From: Persicaria tinctoria
Lineage: Eukaryota; Streptophyta; Magnoliopsida; Caryophyllales; Polygonaceae
NCBI GenBank assembly: GCA_037127255.1
Contig: JBANSL010000007.1
Coordinates: 64,899,038-64,963,037 of the forward strand
Direction: 5' to 3'
Length of the DNA stretch: 64,000 bases
Below the pieces are notes generated by a model. The model searched no databases, was not told the origin of the DNA, and was given only the letters and a program-made list of their open reading frames with translations. Both the position numbers and the translations under genes were made by a program. Each line of letters starts with the position of its first letter. Position 1 is the first letter of the stretch. Positions 1-10,572 of the stretch are shown here, in pieces.

Positions 1-135
1 ATATTCACACACTTTATCACAAAATAAAATAAAACACAAAATTTATTTGAATGGTTACTGAATGGATTTTGTTTTAACAAGCATGTTTTCAAACACGTTG
101 AGTTTGATTCATGCATAGCACGAGTAAAAGACTAG
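1..135 (+). mobile_element. Helitron 3' end (partial, enters from the left edge)
   Basis: The segment ends in CTAG (132-135) followed by T. About 15 bases upstream is an imperfect hairpin-like GC-richer stretch (CATGCATAGCACG, 111-123). A short hairpin just before a terminal CTAG, with insertion before T, is the usual 3' end of plant Helitrons. The 5' end would lie outside the window, so only the terminus can be judged. Moderate to low confidence. Confidence 0.4.
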
Positions 136-1604
136 TTATATTATATTATATATGTGAGACAAGATGAGAATTTTGGGATGAGGAGTTGCCGTCTTGATCC
201 TATCTCGAAAAAATTCACTATTTTTTCCCACGAAATTTCATTGGGATCAGGACGGGATTGGGATTTGCGGAATTTGTACCCACCCTTGAAAAAATATATA
301 GGAAACATACTTACACAAAAACTTTATTGTGATTTGTTGTGTTTCATGTCATTTTTCCTTATTTTTATTTGTGATATTTCTAAACTTTTATCTTGTTTTA
401 CGACGGTTAGTCCATTTTTCAATACATCGATCTCTGTAGTTACCAAACAGTGTATTGTATGGTACTCCGTATGGACCGTATCTCAAATATTTTCCTTTGT
501 AAAAAAAAACACTACTCTCCCTAATCCTCCATCTCAAAATTTCAATAAAGTGAATTAAAAAAATTTACCCTCTCCTTCTCAAAACAAACATAAATAGAGA
601 ATATGTTATTTGTAAACATTGAATACGATACATATAACTCTTGTAATAAGTTTCACTTACGTTAAATGTTTGTAAATATGATTGATATTTCTAACCCAAT
701 ACTCAATTATAATTTTATCGAAGAAAAAAAAAGTAAACTTTGTTTACTTCATTTTCTTCTTTTGTGGATGAAGAATAGAATAAAGATTAATCATTCTCGT
801 CTTATTATATTATGTGTATTCTAAACAAAAGAAATGCATTTGGTTTTGTACAATTTTAAAAGCATAAAGAGAAATTTTATGCATGTTTTTGTTTACATAA
901 TAAGATGGTGGTTTTGTGCAAATTAGTTTTACAAATAATGGATGGAAAATAAAAATCTTTTGAGTAATTTTAAAAATAACAAATCATTTCGTTCTAAATT
1001 TTTTGGAAATAACATGTGCATTTGCTAAATTTTAAAAATAAGGGTGGTCTTGTCACTTTTGTGTTAAATTTACGCAAATAATGGGTGGTTTGTGCAAAGT
1101 TAAAAGTAAATTTAATATAATTTTATACTTATTATAAATTATAAAAAAAAATTATTAAAGTTTTAAAATAATGTTATACATATTAAGTATAAAATTATTT
1201 TTAAAAATTAATATAAAATTAATATTTTATAAAGTGTTTTAAAAATAATATTTTGTAGCATTTTTAAGTTTCCTATATACAATGTTCAAAGTCAAAACAT
1301 ATATTAGAATCATAGTTTACAATACAATAGTAATATAAGTGTTTAAAATATTAATTTTAGCCTAATTAATTTTACATTGGGAATATTAAAATAAAAGAAG
1401 AAAGAAAAAAACAGGCGTGGACAAAAAAAAAGAAAACAAAGAGTAGATGAATGAAACGGAAAGTAAAAAAAAAAACCTTCCTTAAATATTATTAGTGTCA
1501 AAAAAAACCTTCCTTAAATTTTAAAAATAATCACCAACTTTGGTTCTGTTTGCAATAGGTGGCACATATATTTATTTTTTTTGTGAAATATCACATCTTA
1601 TTAA
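136..1604. other. AT-rich intergenic DNA, no gene seen
   Basis: Very AT-rich sequence with poly-A/T runs and low-complexity stretches. The open frame at 154-558 has low-complexity, noncoding-like composition and resembles no known family. No RNA gene or clear regulatory site was recognised. Confidence 0.6.
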
Positions 1605-2025
1605 CATTCTTTTAGACCTGAGCATGGGCGGGCTTGGGCCGGGCCTATGAAAATATTTTGGCCCATGTTAGCGGGCCGGGCTTGGTCCATGCCCGGTTTT
1701 TGGGCCAACTCTCTTGCCCAAGCCCGCCCACCGGGCCGCCCATTATAGTTTTGTAAAATATTATTTTTATGTTTGATCTCAAACTACACAAATGTGCTAA
1801 GTGTCTCAAAAGATTGAAATTTTATAGAAAAAAAAGGTATACAAGTTACACAAATGTGAAATTACACACTATAATCTTTATGTAGGTTCATTTCAATAAA
1901 AAAATTTTGAAAATAATATATTTAGTACTATTGTATTTCTTAATTTATATGCGATGTAAATACTATTAGTATTTATAATGTAATAGATGTAAAAGTTTAG
2001 ATATTATATAATTAATACATATATT

Positions 2026-3335
2026 ACAAGAGGAAAACATGTCGTTGTTCTTGCCAAAGAATACTCAAACTCACAACTATTATAGTGTGTAAGCAAGAGG
2101 TCGATCCATAGGGAAATCTATTCAATTCAAGTATCAATTCTAATTGCTAGTAAGAATATGGGGGGTTTTGGGTGTTAAAAGGTCCGCCTTTTATCAAAGT
2201 GGAAGCAAGCAAACAAAGTGAATTGGTTTAAGAATGCAGTGGAGAGAAATAGGTTCACCTACAATTTATCACTTCGATTGATGAATTCGATCCTTGTTTC
2301 AGCCTCTAGTTCTTGTCTTTTCCTATCAATATCCTTGTCCAGATCTTAGGTAGATTACTAGTCCTACGAGTCCTAGCAACCCTTATCTCTAGATAACCCT
2401 AACACGGTTAAGATTCAACCTAGAGATAGCATTAAGATTATGAATTAACCAAGGTACACATAATATCAAGCTACGAGTCGATATTCAACATGTATTCAAC
2501 TTCCTACACATCCAATTAGTCCTACGAGTCCTAAAGGGATATGATTGCCACTTGGGTTAAGGTTCGCTACGAGGAATCTACAAAACCCTGGCAATTGAAT
2601 GAATCTACTCTAACTAGTCGGCCAGGCCAGAGAGAATAAAACACATTCAAGCAATTAAGCACAAAGAAGTCGAAACATTGAAATAGGAATAAGAACTAGA
2701 TTAAGAAACTCACAATTCAACAATCAAATATCCAAATCGTAGGCGCTCTCAACAATGGAATAATGTGCATAAGGTTAATGGACGAAATAAACTAGAAAAG
2801 TCTTATAAAGGCCTCTAAGAGTCGGCCAATGAATAGATAAAAACCCTAATAAAAATCCATTCTGAACGGTGTGTTTCTGCGAGGGTCGCGGGGCAGCCGG
2901 CGATCAGCGAAATCGCTCGTCAGAGGTTCTGGACACGGGGCGGCAAGCTTGGCCGCGGGGCGTCTTTTACTGTTCACATCGATTTTTCCGTTTCGAATTT
3001 GGTCTCGATGTCAACACAAAAGTTGTAAATCTCGAAGGGAGCTTTCCAACGCATGGTTATAATAGTCAATCAGACCATCGAGGCCTCCAGAAAGTGCGAA
3101 ACAAGTTCAGCATGTCTGACGACAACTTTTGATGACTTGTTATTCTCTTAGGCTCTCGAAATTCGACTCCGCTCCCGTGCTCTTCACTTTTCTTTCTCAA
3201 CTTGAATCTTCCTTCATCCACGAGTCTCCTCATTCCTCGTCGGATCTACATTTACCTGAAATTAACCATAAAATTGCATAGATTCCAACTCTTCCAACAC
3301 CACCGGTAAACATGTAATTATAACTAAAATTAGCA
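2026..3335 (-). repeat. 3' LTR of element A
   Basis: Direct repeat of 6078-6602 + 15745-16592. It is uninterrupted at the site where the other copy carries element B (GATTGCCACTT at about 2548-2558). Relative to its partner it lacks about 35 bp near 2737. It carries GC-rich iterations of the type CGCGGGGCGGC (2886-2966). ORFs called inside it are not credible genes. Confidence 0.85.
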
Positions 3336-5087
3336 ATTCATGTATTCACCTCAATAATCTTTAAGTGAATGAAAAACTAGCAAACACAATAGATTAACAA
3401 CATCATAGCACATAATTGCAATAATCAATGAAATCAGGCAACCATATCCATTCTAGACCTCACAGGGAATATGCATGTGTTTCACTCTAGCTCAAGTGTT
3501 TAGGGTTAAATGTTTACGCTCAAAACTCAATCTTAAAAAACTTAGCTACAATAGTCTTGCACCAGTGTTCTAGCTCTCCACCGCTGGTGATGCTACACAC
3601 AACAAAAATCATGAGGTCTTTCAATTGGGTTGTAATGGTGCCAAGGTAGAAAATATAAGGTATGGAACAATTTAGGTCATGTGGTGCTCATAATCCGGGA
3701 ACTAAGAAAGCAATCAAATCATAAATCCACTCATAAACTCATCATACCATAGCTCTACAATGTCAAACAACGCCAACCTCAAGCATAAAACTTTACAAAC
3801 CATATCAATTAATTCCTTTTTTTTTTCCTTTTTTTTTTCTTTCTTCTTTTTTCATTTTTTTTTTCATGATATATCAAATGATTTTCCTTGACTTTTGCCC
3901 CTAAGTGAATTTTATTCTCCTTAGGTCCCAAGTAATGAATGTACTAACAAGAATCAAACATCTCATAAAGATACCTCAAACATACAATCCACCACTAAAA
4001 TCATCATCCACAAAGTAGATATTCACTAACTATTCCTAAATTCCCGGATGGGGTCAGGCTATCATTGGCTATGGAAACATTTTGTGAAGCTACAAAAGAA
4101 TAGGCAATTAGGCTCAAATTGGCTTCAAGTAGAGGATAATATGTAAGGTGGGAATAGAGTCAAATATGGTTAATAAAGGTGCCTCAATCTTGTTTAAGTC
4201 ATGTGCAGAAATCATAATATGCAGCCTTGAAAAAGATATCTAAATGCAAGCCAAAGAGGAAGCAATTGAAGAGAGTACACTCAACAAGCAAGAGGACTCA
4301 ATAAAGTGCAGTCCTGAATAGGCTAAAATAAGCTCACCACGTCATGTCTAGAACTTCAAGATTACCCATAATTTAAAGATCTTATGTGCTCAATCATTAA
4401 CCAATCATGTTCACCAAATAGTATAGAAAATATATATCGAAGGTTTCAACAATCCAAGCACATCATGGGGCATAAATCTCAAATAGATAGAATAGATGAA
4501 AAACGGTATCCATATGGGGAAATAAGACCTAATCCTAACAATGCAATTTATAAATAACTTATTTTTATTTTATTTTTTTGGGATTCTTTTTAAAGACTGA
4601 CATGTTGATATGCAATATAAACGAAAAACAAAAATAAAAGTGCAAACTAAAAATAAACATGCAATCATATCATACCATGCGATTCTTCCCCCCCACCCCC
4701 CACCCCCCCACCACACTTAAATCAGGCATTGTCCTCAATGACATAAAAGACAACAAAAGATAAAAATATGAAGGAAAGAAAAAAAAACTAACTTGTTCGT
4801 TGCGGTGGTGGAAAGGGAACATTTTAGACTTGTCAGAGGTCGCGGGGCGGCTGAGGACACAACCTAGTCGTGGGGCGGCTTTTCTCCCTGCGGTGTTAGC
4901 TTCCTACCACCGAACAGAACAAAAATAAATCTGATAAAACAGAAGAGATAGAGAAAAACAGAAAACTTACCTTGGGTTGCCTCCCAAGTAGCGCCGTTGT
5001 TTACTGTCATTGGCTCGACAGTTTATTCATCCACTCATTCAAGACTCAAGTAGACATCGTTAGTGCCCTCAAAAGCAAATCAAACTC
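3336..5087 (-). other. Non-coding interior of element A
   Basis: No coding frame. It holds a polypyrimidine tract (about 3816-3880). At 4681-4745 there is a C-rich block which, on the minus strand, reads GAGGACA...TTTAAGTGTGGTGGGGG, the G-rich signature common upstream of the 3' end of plant Gypsy elements. It also holds another pair of CGCGGGGCGGC-like motifs near 4838-4880. A polypurine tract directly beside the 3' LTR is not obvious. Confidence 0.6.
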
Positions 5088-5714
5088 TCATGCCCAACCG
5101 ATATTCGAATGCACACTAAAGATGAAATAATTGGTAAATAAAAATATAGCAATGAGAACCATTACCAACTTACCCTTCATTCGAGCTTGATTCTCCCTCG
5201 AGGGTATGTAGCACCACCAACATAGTTCTGTTGGTGGTTTGTTGAAGTAGTGGCTCCATGGATCGACATATTCACCAAAATCTTCCAATTTGCAAAAAGT
5301 ATCAGTTTCCTGTTCGGGAACCGCATAAATTGGTTCCAGACTTAGCTCCTTGATAGGCGAGTTGGGGATGATCTCTACGAATGGGGGGAGCATCAAAACG
5401 TACTCAATCTCTAGGGACGTCTCTTGAGATTTCGTGTCACTAACCACTAAATGCTCTTCTTCATTATCGGAGAATTCATCGTTGCTTGCATCTTGGCTTT
5501 CATCAATTTGAGGAATAGAACATTGCTGAACTACCAACTCCTTCAATGTTTGAGAGAGTCGGATAATTGCTTCCCCATTTTGATTCACCATCTCAAGTAA
5601 CTGCCCTATTTGCTCCATCAAGACAATGGTTGAATCCTCCATGGACGGGTCAGAGTACTCCATTGGTTGAAACGTCGAAGTGTAGGATTCTTCCTCCGTT
5701 GATTGGTCACCCAT
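5088..5714 (-). CDS. Hypothetical 208-aa protein of element A with C-terminal hydrophobic segment
   Basis: This is the only sizeable frame in the interior of element A. It starts at an ATG (5712-5714) about 340 bp downstream of the primer-binding site, in the position normally held by gag. The N-terminal half is acidic, Ser/Thr- and Gln-rich, with a probable coiled-coil-like stretch around residues 30-65 (MEQIGQLLEMVNQNGEAI). The last 30 residues contain one strongly hydrophobic run (LVMVLIAIFLFTNYFIFSV) that looks like a membrane segment. I see no zinc knuckle, protease or polymerase motif, so it is not a normal Gag. It may be a conserved accessory or vestigial ORF of a non-autonomous family, or a chance ORF. 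Function unknown. Confidence 0.45.
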   Translation of the reverse strand: MGDQSTEEESYTSTFQPMEYSDPSMEDSTIVLMEQIGQLLEMVNQNGEAIIRLSQTLKELVVQQCSIPQIDESQDASNDEFSDNEEEHLVVSDTKSQETSLEIEYVLMLPPFVEIIPNSPIKELSLEPIYAVPEQETDTFCKLEDFGEYVDPWSHYFNKPPTELCWWCYIPSRENQARMKGKLVMVLIAIFLFTNYFIFSVHSNIGWA

Positions 5715-6055
5715 GTAGCAGAGAATATCTCATAATCCCAACACTCCTAAACCAGTAAAGCTTCCATTGTTTATAGACCTGGCAAGTTCTTATGTTTCAG
5801 GAGTCATGCCCTCAAAAACGCATACCACCACATCTCGCAAACTATCTCGGAAACCCCGTGAATAACGGATGTCAAATAAATTTTGCACTCTTGTGAGGTA
5901 ATTGTGAAAATACTCTCCCTGAAACTACCATAACTTCAACATCTTGAAATATTAGCAATAAGGTGTCGTGAACCGTAAGATAGGTCCACGACGGGATTAG
6001 ATGTAAATATATACAAAAGTTAGCAATAAAAAAAACACAAGAAATTGAAACGAAG

Positions 6056-6073
6056 TCCCCGGCAACGGCACCA
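6056..6073 (-). promoter_or_regulatory. Primer-binding site of element A (tRNA-Asp type)
   Basis: On the minus strand it reads TGGTGCCGTTGCCGGGGA, four bases inside the 5' LTR edge at 6078. This matches the 3' end of plant tRNA-Asp except for one T (GGT for GGC). It fixes the element's orientation as minus. Confidence 0.8.
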
Positions 6074-6077
6074 AATT

Positions 6078-6602
6078 TGACAAGAGAAAAACATGTTGTT
6101 GTTCTTGCCAAAGAATACTCAAACTCACAACTATTATAGTGTGTAAGCAAGAGGTCGATCCACAGGGAAATCTATTCAATTCAATTATTAATTCTAATTT
6201 CTAGTAAGAATATGAGGAGTTTTTGGTGTTAAAAGGTACGCCTTTTATAAAAGCGGAAGCAAGCAAACAAAGTGAATTGGTTTAAGAATGCAGTGGAGAG
6301 AAATAGGTTCACCTACAATTTATCACTTCGATTGATGAATTCGATCCTTGTTTCAGCCTCTAGTTCTTGTCTTTTCCTATCAATATCCTTGTCCAGATCT
6401 TAGGTAGATTACTAGTGCTACGAGTCCTAGCAACCCTTATCTCTAAATAACCCTAACACGGTTAAGATTCAACCTAGAGATAACATTAAGATTATGAATT
6501 AACCAAGGTACATATAATATCAAGCTACGAGTCGATATTCAACATGTATTCAACTTCTTACATATCCAATTAGTCATGCGAGTCCTAAAGGGCTATGATT
6601 GC
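6078..6602 (-). repeat. 5' LTR of element A, first part (PBS-proximal)
   Basis: Matches 2026 to about 2552 of the left LTR. The LTR terminus TGACAAG is intact here. It is interrupted at 6602 by element B, with ATTGC (6598-6602) duplicated at 15745-15749. The ORFs at 5872-6179 read across the primer site and LTR and are not genes. Confidence 0.85.
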
Positions 6603-8693
6603 TGTTGTGAGCCTAATTTGCCATGTTTTACATTTACTTTTATGTCAATTTCTGCATACATTTCATTCATTTGGGTTAAGATAGTACCGAACCTTTGTAG
6701 TTTGTGTTTATTTGCCAAATTATGGAATCTACACCAGTTTCTGTTTAAATCACAGAATTCGAGGCGTTTTACAGCAATTATAAGGAAGGTCGGAAAAGCT
6801 CGGAAATCCACTACAGAAGTCCAAGGTCAAAGCAGCAGCAGAACCAGTCGAATCGAGTTAAGAACCCAAGCTACTCGATCTCGAGTAGCCCTTACTCGAT
6901 CTCGACGAGTATGTCTGAGCACAGCCTTGTCGACCAGGAGCAACGTCGAGAGCCAGATCAACCAAGCTCCGGAACTCTACTCGATCTCGACAAACCCTAG
7001 TCGAGATCGACGAAGCCTAGTGCCACACCCGGAGTCGACGAGGAGAAGAGCTGATCGAGAAGCCGAGGACGAGAAGTCGAGCACATCTCTACTCGATCTC
7101 GACAAACCCTAGTCGAGATCGACGAGCCAGAGCCCAGATCCATGCCTGTCGAGTAGAGCCGCCGAGGAAACCTAGTCGGTAAGACCAGTCTACTCGAGAT
7201 CGACCAAGTGTACTCGAGGTCGACGAGCGCCATGAACCCATGTCCGAGCCATGTCGAGCAGAGCCACCCGAGAAGTCCAGTCGACAATGAATCCTACTCG
7301 AGGTCGACGAAGCCCTTCTCGATATCGAGTAGACCAGTTTCCGCAGACGAGTCGACGTGAGCAATCCGAGTAGACTTGGGAATCCTTGGGCACGAAGAAA
7401 TCCGAGAATGGCCGAGAATTCTATCCAAAGTTGATCAATTCTATCCATGGAAGGGAATCTATCAACACATGAAGACTTACCTAGTTTAGATTTATCTTTT
7501 CCTTTAAAGATTTATTTCCTTATGCAATTTATTTATCTTTAAGCTTTAAGTAGATATAGATAGATGATTATTTCCTTGATTAGCAAGGTTTGATCACTAT
7601 AAATAAAGCCCTAGGGGCTCAGTTTTAATCATTCAATTTTCAGAGGAAGAGACAAGTAGTTCCACAGATACAGTTTAGGAGTTCTAAGGTTTTTAAGGTT
7701 TTGGCTTTCTACGAAAGTTGATTGCCGGGATTGTAAAGGCTTTGAATATAGTTAATGCAAGTTTCTTTTCATCAATCAATGTCTGCGATTGCGATGAGGC
7801 GTGAGTAGTCCACCCACTTCTGGGGCTGGGATGAGCCCGACGGTGGCCATGTGAGGTGATGCGGTAAAGGTCAGATCTTTTTATGCGATTCATCTTCTAT
7901 CCCTATGAGCATGATTCTTTTGCGAGAGTTGAAGGTGATCCTTGTTTGTATTATTGAAGCGAAAGTGATCTTAATGCAACTTGGGTTAATTATGTGAAAA
8001 AGGGTTTGTAACAATTAGGGTTTATGCGAAAGCCTCTATATGCATATTTGTTAATAACGAAAGTTATTTGATGGAAAGCATGATCCTTTATGCCTTTATG
8101 TGTTACTTTGCATGGTTATCGTCGTGGTGTTGATACCCTGGTCTTGGGAGTCTTTTATTATATTGATTTATATCTGTCGAAAATCTGAGTTTTGGGTTTG
8201 AATTTACAATTTAAGTTTTCTGCTTTCTGTCGTCGATTTTCAAAATTCTGTCTTTACTATTTCTAGTCGATCTCGAGTAGGAACTTGTCTGTGTCGAGTT
8301 GGGTTTCTGCTTTCTGTCGTCGATTTTCAAAATTCTGTCTTTACTGTTTCTAGTCGATCTCGAGTACCATCTTGTCGAGATCGAGTAGTTGCTTTGCTTG
8401 GTTTTACTTTCTGCTTTGCTTTGCTTTGTCTTTTCTGTCTTCGTTTCGATCTTTGCTTTTGTTTGTTCTTTTCTGTTTTATTTCTGTTTCTGCCCTTTTG
8501 TTTCTGTGTTGTTGTCTTTCTACTGCTTTGTCTGTGAGATTTACAGCTACCTGAGATCTGCTGACGTGCTTCCTCGTGGATTCGATCCTGACTTCCCATT
8601 ACTGCATTGGAGGAGTCTTGTATTTATTTGTGTGGGCCTGAATCTGGTTTGATTATTTCATTATATTTCATACTCGATTTCCTCCTCACAACA
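6603..8693 (+). repeat. 5' LTR of element B
   Basis: Direct repeat of 13653-15744. It contains at least a dozen TCGA-N2-TCGA units (clusters at about 6874-7330 and 8264-8385), a TATAAATA box at 7598, and pyrimidine-rich CTTTGCTTTG-type DNA at 8390-8560. Frames called on both strands here are products of the repetitive composition. Confidence 0.9.
7598..7605 (+). promoter_or_regulatory. Probable TATA box of element B 5' LTR
   Basis: TATAAATA in the middle of the LTR. The surroundings TAGCAAGGTT...AAATAA-GCC-TAGGGGCT are conserved in the 3' LTR (14648-14655) and in the related LTR at 63898-63905. Conservation across three LTRs supports a core promoter. Confidence 0.6.
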
Positions 8694-8696
8694 AAT

Positions 8697-8714
8697 TGGC
8701 GCCGTTGCCGGGGA
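8697..8714 (+). promoter_or_regulatory. Primer-binding site of element B (tRNA-Asp)
   Basis: TGGCGCCGTTGCCGGGGA, three bases after the 5' LTR end. It is complementary to the 3' end of plant tRNA-Asp and is the type of site used by Athila/Tat-like Gypsy elements. Confidence 0.85.
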
Positions 8715-8776
8715 AGCAATCATTCGCGCCTTAGGTAGTCAGTTCTCACTTTTCTCTCGAGTGAATTCGCAGGTGT

Positions 8777-10572
8777 ATGTGCCGTTCTGGTATCCCACCT
8801 GAGTTTGACGCCTTAGATGAACCGGAACGCCTCCTACACATCAGAGCTAGACTGCAAAGAGCCATGGCAGCCGCTGAAACACAGGAGCAGCTGATACAGA
8901 GGCTTACCAGGGAACTAGCCGCAAAGGATACTACTATCGCCAATGAGAGGACGGCGAGGGAACAAGAAAATGAGCGCGCAAGGCAAGCAGAAGCTGAGCT
9001 TGCCCAATATCCAACCACTGCAGAGGATTATATGCATCCCACTCTCGTCGTGCCTGAATCGGCGATTCTAATCCCTGATAACTCTTTTGAAATTCGCACT
9101 CAATTTCTTATAGAGCTTAAAAATAATATCTTTTATGGTAGATTTAATGAGTGTCCTCTTGAACATATTACAAACTTTTCTGACATGTGTCGTACTCTTG
9201 CTGAAGGTACAACCCTGGAATATGTCAAGATGAAAGCTTTTCGCTGGTCTCTCGCTCGACCTGCGCTGAAATGGCTGGAAGGGCTGAAAGCAAGATCACT
9301 CACAACCTGGGCCCAAGTAGAGCAAGATTTTCTGAACAAATTCTTCCCACCCGCCAAAACAGCACATCTCCGCCAGAAAATCACCGCCTTCAAACAGAAG
9401 CAAGGGGAACCGCTGGCAAAGGTGTGGGAACGCTACAAGGAACTTCTACGATCTTTCCCTACTCATGGACAGCCACCCTACGTCATTCAGGAGATCTTCT
9501 TCAACTCTCTTGATCAAGTCACTAAGGACAGAATCAACCATTATACTCGCTATGAGTATCTGACAATGCCGTCAAGTGACGCATGGGGTGTGCTAGAAAA
9601 GCTCACTAACTACAGTATGGGTCTACTGCAACCTATGAAGAGAACCTATACGCCAGGCCAGCACCATCCATGCCCCTATATGATCCCCCTAAGGAGATCG
9701 ATCCAGATGTTAGGGAGCAGTACTACAGAGATCAGAATAAGAAACTCCTCAAGCAAGTGAAGTATCTCTCTATCAACCAGCCTTGTATTGAATGCGGATC
9801 GCAAAGGCACACCACTCCTGAGTGCCCACACACAGAGCAAGTCAAGCTGGCAGAGCACCACGAGGAGGTATCTTACGCAGGGGGTCCCAATCGCTACACG
9901 GGGGACCAAAGGTTTCAGCAACCACAATGGAACCAAGGTGTCCCTAGGAACCCCCCGCCCTACAGAGCTCCAGGACATCCGGAAAGGGACCAGAAAAAGG
10001 ATGATATACAGACAGTCCTGGAGGAAATAAGGAGGAATCACTCAGAAACTAGGCAATCCTTTAACTCAGTCTACACTCAGATTCAGGGCGTCAACTCTAG
10101 GCTTGGGGAGATTGATATATGGAGGAAAACAGTTGATACACAGATTGGTCAGCTAGCAGTAGGAATCCCCAGACAGTCAGGTTCGCTCCCTGGATCTTCA
10201 GAACCAAATCCTAAGGGAAAGACTGGACATATCGCTACTGTAAAACTCAGAAGCGGCCATCAATTGCAAGAGCCAGAAGTCGGAAAGCAGCAGAACAACG
10301 GAGAACAGCTGGTCGACCAGAGCCTAGTCGATCTCGAGGACGGCCAACTCGACCTCGAGAAGAAGCTTCAGAAACCTTCGTCTACGCCGAACAACAACTC
10401 GACTGCACCCAACCTGGTCGAGATCGACAAGGGCCTACTCGATGTCGAGGAGCCCTTAGTCGACATAGAGCAGCCTGCAGCATCTCGGACGTCTGTTCTG
10501 GCTCCGAATCAGAAAAAGAAGCTGTCTTTCCCCACAAAATCTCCAAAAGACCCGGCAGAAAAGAAATTTTAG
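8777..10572 (+). pseudogene. Gag of element B (frameshifted)
   Basis: Encodes the structural Gag of a Gypsy-type element. The ATG at 8777 follows the primer site by about 60 bp. Residues about 100-260 form a retrotransposon Gag domain: an F-Y-G-R-F-NECP stretch, then W-LEGL, F-L-N-K-F-F-PP and a W-E-R-Y-K-E-L-L-R-S-FP stretch. Near 9655-9670 the frame changes by one base, ending the first ORF at 9760. Coding continues in the other frame with a perfect CX2CX4HX4C zinc knuckle (C-IE-C-GSQR-H-TTPE-C, about 9790-9830). The C-terminal part (about 10310-10480) carries five short repeats: LVDLE, QLDLE, LVEID, LLDVE and LVDIE, encoded by the TCGA-N2-TCGA motif. A TAG at 10570-10572 separates it from protease in the same frame. 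Readthrough cannot be excluded, but a mutated CAG is simpler. Confidence 0.85.

Noticed and set aside
6874..7330. CRISPR-like repeat array
   Set aside because: Units are 10-12 bp with irregular spacing and both orientations, in a plant retrotransposon LTR. There is no repeat-spacer structure.
6576..7448. Overlapping ORFs on both strands in the LTRs of element B (also 13637-14498)
   Set aside because: They arise because the TCGA-N2-TCGA array has few stop codons in any frame. They lie in LTR sequence and have low-complexity Arg/Ser/Asp composition.
8327..8652. Lys/Gln-rich minus-strand and Phe/Leu-rich plus-strand ORFs
   Set aside because: Simple CTTTGCTTTG/TTTCTG repeats in the LTR produce them in both LTR copies. 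No domain.
10570..10572. Programmed TAG readthrough between gag and protease
   Set aside because: Possible, but the next codons (CGC TTC) do not match the well-known readthrough contexts, and other damage is present, so a nonsense mutation is simpler.
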